DNA of 64,000 nt from Nitrosopumilus adriaticus (GTDB lineage: Archaea; Thermoproteota; Nitrososphaeria; Nitrososphaerales; Nitrosopumilaceae), in assembly GCF_000956175.1 (NCBI RefSeq), contig NZ_CP011070.1:1110147-1174146 (forward strand), read 5' to 3'. Made by a program: the position numbers and the translations under genes. The notes below the pieces were generated by a model. That model was not told the DNA's origin, did not search any database, and saw only the letters and a program-made list of their open reading frames with translations. Of this stretch, positions 50,214-58,463 are shown piece by piece (position 1 is the first letter of the stretch; each line of letters opens with the position of its first letter).

Positions 50214-50534
50214 ATGACTGAGATTCAATTAGCAGGTTCAGGTGGATGGGTAAATGCAGATCTTACAGATGAGCAAATTACCAAGTCAAAACTTGTCCCA
50301 AACATAGACAAGCATTTTTTGGCATCACTTGAAAAACTCGATACATCAAAAATGTTAAAACATTTTTGCAATCAATGTAATTCTGAATTTGATGGCCCCA
50401 CACAGATTCAGATCGAAGAGAAACCAAATGAGGCAGTAGCAGACGGCTTGACATTGATTGAAAGAGGTCAATACACATGTCACAAATGCAATTCAATCAT
50501 TGGGGAATACAGAGTATTTCAGAAAAAAGAATAG
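50214..50534 (+). CDS. Zinc-ribbon-containing hypothetical protein (106 aa)
   Basis: The N-terminal part is helical, and the C-terminal half has two CxxC pairs (FCNQCNSEF and TCHKCNSIIG) about 40 residues apart, forming a zinc ribbon with a beta hairpin between. It starts MTEIQLAGSGGWVNADLTDE. No family recognised. It is cytosolic. Confidence 0.65.
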   Translation: MTEIQLAGSGGWVNADLTDEQITKSKLVPNIDKHFLASLEKLDTSKMLKHFCNQCNSEFDGPTQIQIEEKPNEAVADGLTLIERGQYTCHKCNSIIGEYRVFQKKE

Positions 50535-50617
50535 TCAACATATTCTAAATTATTTCGTTATTTTTAAGAGCCCAAATAATGCGTATTCATTAAATAAAGC
50601 AATTTTATAGAAACAGC

Positions 50618-50755
50618 ATGGCAAATCAAAAATGCGTATCATGTGGAATAGGCTTCTTTTCCCCAACGGGTTCAGACAAATGTTCCAAATGTTCAGGTAA
50701 AGAATCTCAAGGTCATGAAGGTCATGATTCCTGTGGTTGTGGACACAGCCATTAA
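50618..50755 (+). CDS. Zinc-ribbon microprotein with His-rich tail (45 aa)
   Basis: The frame MANQKCVSCGIGFFSPTGSD continues with CSKCSGKESQGHEGH, then CGCGHSH. Two CxxC pairs make a zinc ribbon, and the tail has many histidines and two extra cysteines, which suggests a metal-loading or metallochaperone-like role. This is inference from composition. Confidence 0.6.
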   Translation: MANQKCVSCGIGFFSPTGSDKCSKCSGKESQGHEGHDSCGCGHSH

Positions 50756-50804
50756 TTCCTTTTTTCTATTACACGCATATATTGCACATTAGGTAATTTT
50801 ATTC

Positions 50805-51314
50805 ATGGTGAAAACTTCTGAAGAAATGAAAAGTCTAGTAGAAGATTACATCAAGATTACTAACATCAAATACGAAGATCAGACAGAAAAAGTTAGAGAG
50901 AAAAGCAAGGTTGTAGAATGGCAATTTCACATAGGTGCTAATGTAATTGTCAGTAAAAATACAAACAGAGACGACAGAATACAAGTAAATGTAAACATGA
51001 GATTTCCTCCAGAGGATGCAAAGTTATTGGTTTTGAAAAATCCATCATTCTCAAAAGCAATAATGGAAATTAGTGAGATATGCACAACTTGTGGAGTGGG
51101 CCACCAGTGGATGAAAGACAAAGAAGACATCATAGGACTAGCGATTTTTTCACATGTTGATGAACAGATTTTAGACAGAATCTCATTTCATAATACATGG
51201 GATAATGTTGCCAGAGTATCAGGGCATGCACAAAAAATTCTGCGTGCAAATTTTAGCGGCTTTCCAACACCAAACACGACTGATGATACCATAGACAAGT
51301 CAATGTATGGCTAA
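50805..51314 (+). CDS. Conserved protein, DUF2299-like (169 aa)
   Basis: A 169-residue alpha/beta protein: MVKTSEEMKSLVEDYIKITN, then VVEWQFHIGANVIVSKNTNR and IQVNVNMRFPPEDAKLL. The layout matches archaeal DUF2299 proteins as far as I can judge by eye, a fold related to type III secretion chaperones. No catalytic residues. It is convergent with the next small gene, five bases apart. Confidence 0.65.
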   Translation: MVKTSEEMKSLVEDYIKITNIKYEDQTEKVREKSKVVEWQFHIGANVIVSKNTNRDDRIQVNVNMRFPPEDAKLLVLKNPSFSKAIMEISEICTTCGVGHQWMKDKEDIIGLAIFSHVDEQILDRISFHNTWDNVARVSGHAQKILRANFSGFPTPNTTDDTIDKSMYG

Positions 51315-51318
51315 ATTT

Positions 51319-51495
51319 CTAATGTTTTTTTAAAATTTCACATTTTGGGCATTTGAATCCATTAGTTTTATCACCGCAGGATTCACAATGAAGGTTTACT
51401 TTGATATAATCAAATTTTGAAGTTTTAGTATATTTTATAGACAATGCTATGAATAGAGATATTCCAAGTGCGATTCCAATCCACAGTAAAACCAT
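51319..51495 (-). CDS. Membrane microprotein with zinc ribbon (58 aa)
   Basis: The reverse strand gives a transmembrane helix (MVLLWIGIALGISLFIALSI) followed by CESCGDKTNGFKCPKCEIL. A basic stretch after the helix puts the ribbon in the cytosol. This is the same layout as the proteins at 12344 and 27469 in shortened form. Confidence 0.6.
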   Translation of the reverse strand: MVLLWIGIALGISLFIALSIKYTKTSKFDYIKVNLHCESCGDKTNGFKCPKCEILKKH

Positions 51496-51685
51496 CAGAT
51501 AGATTGCATATCAATTTGAATTAAATCAGAATGTTTTCATATTAAACAAACAAATAATTAGAAAATCAAAAATTTGTTTAGATTTTAAAAATACAAAAAG
51601 AGTTTCATTAGAAAAATAGATACTTTGAAGAGCAGATAATCTGAATCTTACCAACGATAAAATAGTTCACAGAAAACATAATCAC

Positions 51686-52297
51686 ATGAAAGAAATTTCC
51701 ATAGAGTTATTATTAAAAAATATGAATCAAGAGAATAACTACGAAGATGACATATGGAGAACATGTTTAGATGAGAAAGGAAAAAGATACAGAAGAAAAG
51801 ACATTAGCAATTCATTGAAAAAATTAGAAGCATTAGGTTTCATCAAAAAAACTAAACTCTCAGGCACAGATATACACTATAACAAATCATCTTATCTCGA
51901 CTCTAATGATTATGTGGGATTTGTAAATGATGTGATGTTCACTAATGAATCAAAAATAAAAGAATCCTTAAAAAAATTAGAATTTAAGAAAATATTTGTA
52001 GAAATATCTAAAGATTTGAATTCATATAAAATAGCAAATCAAAGTAAAGCAAACTATGAAAACCTGCTAGATGCGTTTTCAAATTTGACAGAGTTAGCAT
52101 CGGCAATAGAATTAGTCAATAAAACAAGTAAAAATGAAGAATTAAAAAATAAACTAAAGACTTGCCATTCAGAGATTAAAGAAACCCTAGAACAAACTAA
52201 TGAGAAAATCATCAGAGAAAGAAAATCAAATGAAATCATCATTATTCAAAGACGTTTTGCAGGAAGAATTCCAAATCCAGGATTCCTCAAGCTGTAA
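51686..52297 (+). CDS. Hypothetical protein with winged-helix-like N-terminus (203 aa)
   Basis: The N-terminal 70 residues (RRKDISNSLKKLEALGFIKK) have the helix-turn-helix and hairpin pattern of a winged-helix regulator. The C-terminal half is a long coiled-coil-like region. It may be a transcription factor; no family is recognised. The 190 bases before it are AT-rich without a supportable gene. Confidence 0.6.
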   Translation: MKEISIELLLKNMNQENNYEDDIWRTCLDEKGKRYRRKDISNSLKKLEALGFIKKTKLSGTDIHYNKSSYLDSNDYVGFVNDVMFTNESKIKESLKKLEFKKIFVEISKDLNSYKIANQSKANYENLLDAFSNLTELASAIELVNKTSKNEELKNKLKTCHSEIKETLEQTNEKIIRERKSNEIIIIQRRFAGRIPNPGFLKL

Positions 52298-52341
52298 ATC
52301 ACTTCAAGCATAGCATCAGGAAAACATCAGTAAAGAAACAA

Positions 52342-54489
52342 TCACAGTGGTTGAAGAATTACCGAATGCCATCCAGTAGAGAAGCCTTCATAACCCTTTG
52401 ATTTGCAATGTGCAACAATTACTTCAGAATCCCCTGAGGAAATAATTTGATAATTCTTTGTATCATCAAGTGAGTGCAACAAATCACTGTCAAAAGTAAA
52501 AGTATTACTTTTGTTTTCTGATAATACATCCCCATTAGAATCTAAAACAAGTAAATTGGTAGATTTAATTTCATTTTCACGAAGAGGGGTTTGATCAAAA
52601 AGAGTTTTGATAAATCGCTCCCAATCAAACATTATGCCAAGAATGCCTATCACCTTATCTGATGCATCCCCATTTTTATGAATCTTGGATGAAAAGACCA
52701 GGTTTGTTGACATTCCAGATTCTTGTTGCTTACAAATTGTATCAAATCCATATTCTTTTTCATTGTTTTCTAAGGTATTTTTAAACCACGACATCTCTTT
52801 CACATTTCCCTCCCCAATAGAATTTGACGAGCCCTTTGCAATTATATTTCCAAATGTATCACACACAATCAGATTGTCATAAACAGTGTAAAATTTTAAA
52901 ATAGTTGCCAATCTTGATGTGAGGAAATCTTTAGCATCATTTGTTTTTTCATTTAGTGCTCGTAGTATGCTGCTTTCAGTTGCCCACCAACGCACATCCG
53001 CTGTTCGCTCATAGAGTGCTCTATCAATTAAATCAATATTGGTAAATGAAAGATTAGATAGTCTATTGCCTCGAATTATTTTAGAGTTTAATGAGATAAA
53101 GGAATAAAGTTCAGATAGTTTTTTTTCAGTATTAGAATCCATCATAGATGTAATTGAAGAGGTAGTTTTTGAGAGATCACTCATGAAAGTTGAGATTACA
53201 CTAAAACCTCTTCCCGCATCTCCAACTTTGGCTGATTCTATTGCAGCGTTAAGAGACAATACATGGGTATCATCATTGATTTTTTCAATTTCACATATGG
53301 CTTTTTTTGTTTCCTCTGAAAGATTTGAAATTAATTCATTAACAGTCTCTAGAGATTCATTGTCACTATTAGAAAAGTCACGGATTTGAGAGTCATCATC
53401 CATGTCTTGGATAATTAACGAATGCCAGTTTTCTGATTTGTATCCTTCAAATCCGGGGGAAAGTGCATGGCAAACCAATTTTTTATGCCAGTTTTTCTCC
53501 ACAATTTCAAAACCTTTTTCTTTTTTGAATAGTTCATCTCTTCCAGTAAATTGGATATTTTGCTGAAGTATTCTATCTTTTGTGTCAGCAATTACAGTTC
53601 CATCATTATCACAAATCAAAATTCTTGTTTTGTCAATTTCTTCAGGCAGTAACGGAGTATCATGAACTATTCTTTGAACAAATTCTTTCCATTTGAATAC
53701 AGCTCCTATCACGCCAATTACTCTTTTCTGAGGATCACCATCTTCATGAACCTTGCAAGAATACACCATAGTAAAATCATCATTAATTGCAGGAGATTTG
53801 TGTACAGAATCAAATCCAAAATCCTCACCATTTTTTGTATTCATTGCGGATCTAAACCATGGTTTATCAGAAAAGTTTCTACCAGTCAGACGGAATTTAT
53901 CCTCTGCAGATGCTATACATAGTCCGTCGCTATTGCACAAAATTAGATCATAGTAAACAGTATATGATTTTAAAATTACACCTAGCCTATATTTTGCATC
54001 ATTAAATTTAGAATCATTTTCCTCAAGAAGAGAATTTATCAAAATTTCATCAGTTGCCCACCAACGAACATCAGCTGCGCGCTCAAATAGATTTCTGTCA
54101 ACAAGTCGAATGTTTGTCAAAGCAAGATTAGTTAGTCTATTTCCCTGAATACTGATAGATTTTGTTTTTATGACTTTGGAAATATTTTCTATTTCTTGAA
54201 TAGTTTCTTCCTTCATTTTGTTTAAGACATCATCTGTTTTTCGACTTAATTCATCGATTGATTCTGATACTACCAAAAAATTTCTTCCCACATCGCCTGC
54301 ACGATTAGCTTCAATTTTTGCTGTAGTGGATAACATACTAGCACGACGCGTAATTTCTTTAGTGGATTTTAAAGCACGGCTTATTTCGTTTCCAATATCA
54401 GTAGTTTGATCTACTACTTGCTTGAAAAAATTATCTCTAGTATCCTTATTCTCTTTAGTGGCAATATTTTGGGATGTGCTCAATATCAT
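52342..54489 (-). CDS. Soluble tandem MCP-like/Cache-like sensor protein (715 aa)
   Basis: The protein is a duplication. Each half has a short methyl-accepting-chemotaxis-type helical hairpin and then a PDC/Cache-like sensor. The hairpins read TTAKIEANRAGDVGRNFLVV (near residue 60) and LNAAIESAKVGDAGRGFSVI (near 415). The sensor parts each begin ERAADVRWWAT or ERTADVRWWAT, followed by LCNSDG or VCDTFG. There is no transmembrane segment or signal peptide, so both sensors appear cytosolic, and the signalling parts lie before the sensors, the reverse of a normal MCP. Che proteins are not in the window. Confidence 0.7.
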   Translation of the reverse strand: MILSTSQNIATKENKDTRDNFFKQVVDQTTDIGNEISRALKSTKEITRRASMLSTTAKIEANRAGDVGRNFLVVSESIDELSRKTDDVLNKMKEETIQEIENISKVIKTKSISIQGNRLTNLALTNIRLVDRNLFERAADVRWWATDEILINSLLEENDSKFNDAKYRLGVILKSYTVYYDLILCNSDGLCIASAEDKFRLTGRNFSDKPWFRSAMNTKNGEDFGFDSVHKSPAINDDFTMVYSCKVHEDGDPQKRVIGVIGAVFKWKEFVQRIVHDTPLLPEEIDKTRILICDNDGTVIADTKDRILQQNIQFTGRDELFKKEKGFEIVEKNWHKKLVCHALSPGFEGYKSENWHSLIIQDMDDDSQIRDFSNSDNESLETVNELISNLSEETKKAICEIEKINDDTHVLSLNAAIESAKVGDAGRGFSVISTFMSDLSKTTSSITSMMDSNTEKKLSELYSFISLNSKIIRGNRLSNLSFTNIDLIDRALYERTADVRWWATESSILRALNEKTNDAKDFLTSRLATILKFYTVYDNLIVCDTFGNIIAKGSSNSIGEGNVKEMSWFKNTLENNEKEYGFDTICKQQESGMSTNLVFSSKIHKNGDASDKVIGILGIMFDWERFIKTLFDQTPLRENEIKSTNLLVLDSNGDVLSENKSNTFTFDSDLLHSLDDTKNYQIISSGDSEVIVAHCKSKGYEGFSTGWHSVILQPL

Positions 54490-54627
54490 AAAATATTATT
54501 AAACAAACATATTTTCAAGTTCAGTCACAATGAACAAACATCACACAAAATATAAAAAATAGCCATTTTTTTCAAGAAAATATAGAGATCATCTAGTAAA
54601 ACAAGAAATATGGATTTGATGAAAAAA

Positions 54628-55095
54628 CTAGTCGCAAAACAAGGATGTAGAGTCAATATCAGAACCAATTGACATGTCAGAGTATTCCTCAGGATTTAGA
54701 GAATAGCAAACTTGTGGTTCAAATTGAATTACATGAGCTTCTTTTTCAGATAAGGATTTTGTTTTTGGGGAAAGATTTGTCTTTAAAATATTCTCAATTA
54801 CAGAGTCTCTGATTTCTGATTTGGTTGGCTCATCAGTTATGTATGAAGCTGAACCTTTGAACTGATATCCTTCCAAGTCATTTTTGTTAAAAACAGAAAT
54901 TGTCACATAAGGGTTTACTTGGATATTTTTGAATGATTTGTGTTCAAAAAAATCTAACCAGTAAATTGCATCTTCTTCTACTTTGAAAAAAATTCTGGGG
55001 GATATATTTACAAATTTAGTTTCACCAATAGTCCCAACTACAAAAATACCTTGCTCATCAATGAATTTTTTAATAGAATCAGGAATTTTTACCAT
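54628..55095 (-). CDS. Pyridoxamine 5'-phosphate oxidase-like flavin protein
   Basis: A 155-residue split-barrel protein of the PNPOx-like family: IFVVGTIGETKFVNISPRIF, then YWLDFFEHKSFKNIQVNPYV. The family binds FMN or F420. In an F420-containing archaeon, an F420-binding split-barrel is possible. The C-terminal 30 residues lack a known motif. Substrate unknown, cytosolic. Confidence 0.8.
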   Translation of the reverse strand: MVKIPDSIKKFIDEQGIFVVGTIGETKFVNISPRIFFKVEEDAIYWLDFFEHKSFKNIQVNPYVTISVFNKNDLEGYQFKGSASYITDEPTKSEIRDSVIENILKTNLSPKTKSLSEKEAHVIQFEPQVCYSLNPEEYSDMSIGSDIDSTSLFCD

Positions 55096-55188
55096 AATAA
55101 AACTTAGATTTTAAATGTATTAAAGACATCTACAAATTTCAAATAGTAAAAACAGATCCGTTATATTTGTAAAACGCGTATTGAATGC

Positions 55189-55293
55189 ATGAGCATACAT
55201 TGTGAATGCGGTATTTGTGGACACGTTGCAGAACAAGAATGCATAATTAAAGAATGCCAGTGTTGCACAAATTTCCACATACGTTCAGGATAA
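55189..55293 (+). CDS. Cys-rich microprotein (34 aa)
   Basis: The frame reads MSIHCECGICGHVAEQECII and then KECQCCTNFHIRSG. It has eight cysteines and three histidines in 34 residues, enough for two zinc ions or an iron-sulfur cluster. Short but unusually metal-rich. Confidence 0.55.
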   Translation: MSIHCECGICGHVAEQECIIKECQCCTNFHIRSG

Positions 55294-55407
55294 AACAAAG
55301 TTTTCAGAAATTTTATTCATGCAAATAATTTAATTTTGAATTAGAATCATTCATGAATATCATCAATGAAATTCAGATCAACATACTTTAATTTGCGACA
55401 TCGAGTT

Positions 55408-56136
55408 ATGATTCACATGAGTTCAGAATCCAAAAATGAAAAATTTCTGATTGTCGCGTTCCCTAGTGTGGGCTTAGTAGGATCTTTTGCAATATCATAT
55501 CTTAGCGCCCAATTACAAATGAAGGATATAGGAGAACTAGAAATCTCAGAGATTTCCCCATCATACGTAATTGAAAAGGGAGAAGCTTATGGACCTATTA
55601 GAATATACAACAAGGACAATATTTATGCAATTTTAGCTGGAATTCCCATCAATATTCAAACAACATTTGAATTAATTAAAAAATCCATAGACTTTGCAAA
55701 ACGCAACAACATTTCCAAAATAATAATTCCAAGGGGATTAGAAGTGGACAAAAATTTCAAAGGAGACCCAGTCTCATATGGACTTGCAGTCAACAAAAAT
55801 TCAAAATCGGCATTAGATGAAATTAACTTACCCTCAGTTCCAGGAGCAACAGTATTCGGTGCCGATGCAAGTGTAATTTCTGCATTAAAAAATTCAGATG
55901 CAACGGCCATTATTTTGTATACTACTTGCCGAATGATGATGCCTGATGATGATGCAATCATAAAGTCAATTAAAACGCTATCAGACATAATCAGAGTCAA
56001 AATAGATACTGAAAAATTCGAAGAGCGCCTGGAGAAAATCAACAGGGAGAATCAGAAGATAATAGAAGAGACTAGAAAATATTATGAAAACTCATCTGGA
56101 AGATCCACAGTCACCCCAACTCCGGGCATAGGTTAA
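55408..56136 (+). CDS. PAC2-family proteasome assembly chaperone-like protein
   Basis: About 242 residues from the ATG at 55408 (MIHMSSESKN); an earlier ATG at 55366 adds 14 unconvincing residues. The PAC2 core begins FLIVAFPSVGLVGSFAISYL, followed by YAILAGIPINIQTTFEL and GATVFGADASVISALKNSDA. The C-terminal part is a charged coiled coil with a Pro-rich end. PAC2 proteins help assemble the proteasome alpha ring in eukaryotes; archaeal versions bind proteasomes. Unlike the frameshifted relative at 20085 this copy is intact. Confidence 0.85.
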   Translation: MIHMSSESKNEKFLIVAFPSVGLVGSFAISYLSAQLQMKDIGELEISEISPSYVIEKGEAYGPIRIYNKDNIYAILAGIPINIQTTFELIKKSIDFAKRNNISKIIIPRGLEVDKNFKGDPVSYGLAVNKNSKSALDEINLPSVPGATVFGADASVISALKNSDATAIILYTTCRMMMPDDDAIIKSIKTLSDIIRVKIDTEKFEERLEKINRENQKIIEETRKYYENSSGRSTVTPTPGIG

Positions 56137-56175
56137 TTGTTTAATTAAAAATGATTCTTCCTTGAAACCTTCAAT

Positions 56176-56991
56176 CTAACCCATAAACTCTATTCTATCA
56201 GATTCTAAAATCATACAAATATCCCATGGAGTGATTACCTGATCTTGATAAACCACACATGGATGCGGCATCAGATACATCAACTTTGAAATTTCTGTCA
56301 GATTCATATCTTTAGAAACTTTTGTAGCTTCTTCCAGTTTAAATGATTCTTCGAATTTTCTTTCTAAAAATTTTACATTTCTAAAAAAATCAAAATCCTT
56401 TGCAATGCTCTCAATTAATAGACGATCACTGATAAAGTAATTCGTATCTTTTAGCAATAATTTTCGAGTATTATTTTTCAGCATCAATTCAATGATTTCT
56501 TTAATTGAGTTGCCTTTTTCAAAGAAAACCACATTTTTTTTAGGAAATTCAGATAGTGTGAAATCAGATACACAGTTTGCACCGATTTCTAAGAGTTTTC
56601 TTCCAGATATGGCAGAATATCCTCCCAGATGATTTGGAATTATAGAGAATGCACGTCGTGTATTCTTCCAAGTAGTAAGAAGTTCACCAAGAGTAGATTT
56701 TTCAGAAGAAATTACTAGATTTTTATCAAAAATTTCTTCAACAGTAACATTATCAAAAAAATTCGAAGTTGGATTTTTAAAGATATTTTCAATTATTTCT
56801 TTGCCTCCTATGACTCCAATTGGCACTTCATCGCCTTCAGTAACCACAAGAGAATCAGTAAAGGATTCTAAATAATGGATAAGCATACCTGTTGCAACCC
56901 ACATTTTATTTTCTTTTCTAATGCTAACAGCAGGAGTAGAAGTGAATGTTAAAGGGAGAAGTTCTTTTAGAGTTTTATTTGCAATAGTCAC
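56176..56991 (-). CDS. CBS-domain-like protein (271 aa)
   Basis: The protein shows two CBS-like pairs. The first region has FTDSLVVTEGDEVPIGVIGG and later STLGELLTTWKNTRRAFSII; the second has GNSIKEIIELMLKNNTRKLL and NLTEISKLMYLMPHPCVVYQ. CBS pairs sense adenine nucleotides. No effector domain is attached, so it may be a regulator subunit. Convergent with the PAC2 gene. Confidence 0.72.
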   Translation of the reverse strand: MTIANKTLKELLPLTFTSTPAVSIRKENKMWVATGMLIHYLESFTDSLVVTEGDEVPIGVIGGKEIIENIFKNPTSNFFDNVTVEEIFDKNLVISSEKSTLGELLTTWKNTRRAFSIIPNHLGGYSAISGRKLLEIGANCVSDFTLSEFPKKNVVFFEKGNSIKEIIELMLKNNTRKLLLKDTNYFISDRLLIESIAKDFDFFRNVKFLERKFEESFKLEEATKVSKDMNLTEISKLMYLMPHPCVVYQDQVITPWDICMILESDRIEFMG

Positions 56992-57159
56992 AGATTGTCA
57001 TTTCTTTAAAGCAAGTTAAATATTTACACAAACAGGTGATTCTCAAAAATGGAATTCATCTGAAAATAACCTATGAAACCAAAGGAGTTTAGAGAACACC
57101 CAATTCAGCAATAGAACATATCATATTATACAGTGAATCCCAGAGTCCAGATTATTAGA

Positions 57160-58314
57160 ATGGTAGCAAAAAATGATGCAATTTCATTGCATAAAAAACT
57201 AAATGGGAAAATATACATCGAAAGTAAAATTCCAAAGATAACAAATGAGAATCTGCAGCTAATCTACACTCCAGGAGTTGCAGAAGTATGTACGGAAATT
57301 TTCAAACATCCAAAATCAAAATATGAATTAACAGGAAAAGGAAATAATGTTGCAATAATTACAGATGGTACAAGGATTTTAGGATTAGGAGATATCGGTC
57401 CAGATGCAGCATTACCTGTAATGGAAGGAAAGGCAGTTCTCTATAGAAAATACGGTAAAATTAATGCATATCCAATATGTCTTGCAACAAAAGAGAAGAA
57501 AAAAATCATTGAAACAATAGTAGCATTAGAGCCAGTATTTGGTGCGATTAATCTTGAAGATATTGAGTCGCCCAAAGTTTTAGACATATCAAAAGAAATA
57601 GCAAAAAAGATATCCATACCAGTATTTCATGATGATCGACATGGAACCGCAGTTGTAACATTAGCAGGACTTCTAAATTCATTAAAGATCGTTGAGAAAA
57701 AAATATCTCAGATCAAAGTTGTGATAGCAGGGGCAGGGTCTGCAGGTTATTGCATTGCAAAATTACTCCATTACGCTGGATGTAAAAATATTATCGTGCT
57801 TGATTCAAAAGGTGCAATATACAGGAACAGAAAAGTAAACATGGACGAATACAAGGTAGAATTAACAAAATTTACCAATAAAAATGAGAAAGGGCAGTTA
57901 TCTGAGACAATAAAAAATGCAGATGTATTTATCGGCGTATCTGGAATTAAGGATCTTCTAAAACCCAAAATGATTAAAGAGATGAATCAAAGTGCAATAA
58001 TTTTTGCACTGACTAATCCTCATCCAGAGATTGATCCAAATGTTGCAAAAAAAGCGGGTGCAAGAATAATTGCAACAGGAAGTTTCAGATATGAAAACAA
58101 AGTAAACAATGCAATTGTTTTTCCTTATTTGATGAGAGCAATCCTAGATTTAAAAATACAAAAAATCACTTTGGAGATACTATATGCCACAGCATTAGCA
58201 ATTGCAGGTGCAGTTTCAGATAAAAAACTCTCAGAAAAATGCATAATTCCATCAATTAATGAAAAAACACTTCAACAAAAAATCACCAATGCCCTAGAAA
58301 AAATCAAAAGATAG
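57160..58314 (+). CDS. Malic enzyme (malate dehydrogenase, decarboxylating)
   Basis: About 384 residues from the ATG at 57160 (MVAKNDAISLHKKL); a GTG at 57133 is also in frame. It converts malate to pyruvate with NAD(P). Motifs: IYTPGVAEVC, GLGDIGPDAALPVMEGKAVL, the metal site FHDDRHGTAVV and the nucleotide loop VVIAGAGSAGYCIAKLL. It lacks the phosphotransacetylase domain of longer bacterial forms. Gene product length is normal for the short form. Confidence 0.93.
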   Translation: MVAKNDAISLHKKLNGKIYIESKIPKITNENLQLIYTPGVAEVCTEIFKHPKSKYELTGKGNNVAIITDGTRILGLGDIGPDAALPVMEGKAVLYRKYGKINAYPICLATKEKKKIIETIVALEPVFGAINLEDIESPKVLDISKEIAKKISIPVFHDDRHGTAVVTLAGLLNSLKIVEKKISQIKVVIAGAGSAGYCIAKLLHYAGCKNIIVLDSKGAIYRNRKVNMDEYKVELTKFTNKNEKGQLSETIKNADVFIGVSGIKDLLKPKMIKEMNQSAIIFALTNPHPEIDPNVAKKAGARIIATGSFRYENKVNNAIVFPYLMRAILDLKIQKITLEILYATALAIAGAVSDKKLSEKCIIPSINEKTLQQKITNALEKIKR

Positions 58315-58410
58315 GAAATCAGAGAAAGATTCACCATAATTTAAAAAAATAATTTTCAGGTTTTTGAAAAGCAAGGTTTATTGGTTTAATGTATTAATTC
58401 AAGAGTAATT

Positions 58411-58460
58411 GGTTTGCACGCCAACAAACCCTAGAGTGGCAACATTGTTGTTACTCTAGG
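58411..58460. other. Two adjacent hairpins between convergent genes
   Basis: ggtttg (58411-58416) pairs with caaacc (58425-58430). Directly after it, cctagagt (58430-58437) pairs with actctagg (58453-58460), and an inner caac/gttg (58440-58443 and 58447-58450) extends the stem. They lie between the malic enzyme and argS, whose stop codons point to each other. Possible bidirectional terminator or small structured RNA. Confidence 0.6.
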
Positions 58461-58463
58461 ACA

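Noticed and set aside
58411-58460. Insertion-sequence ends
   Set aside because: No transposase or target duplication; the arms are hairpins of 6-8 bases within an intergenic gap. No mobile element was found anywhere in the window.
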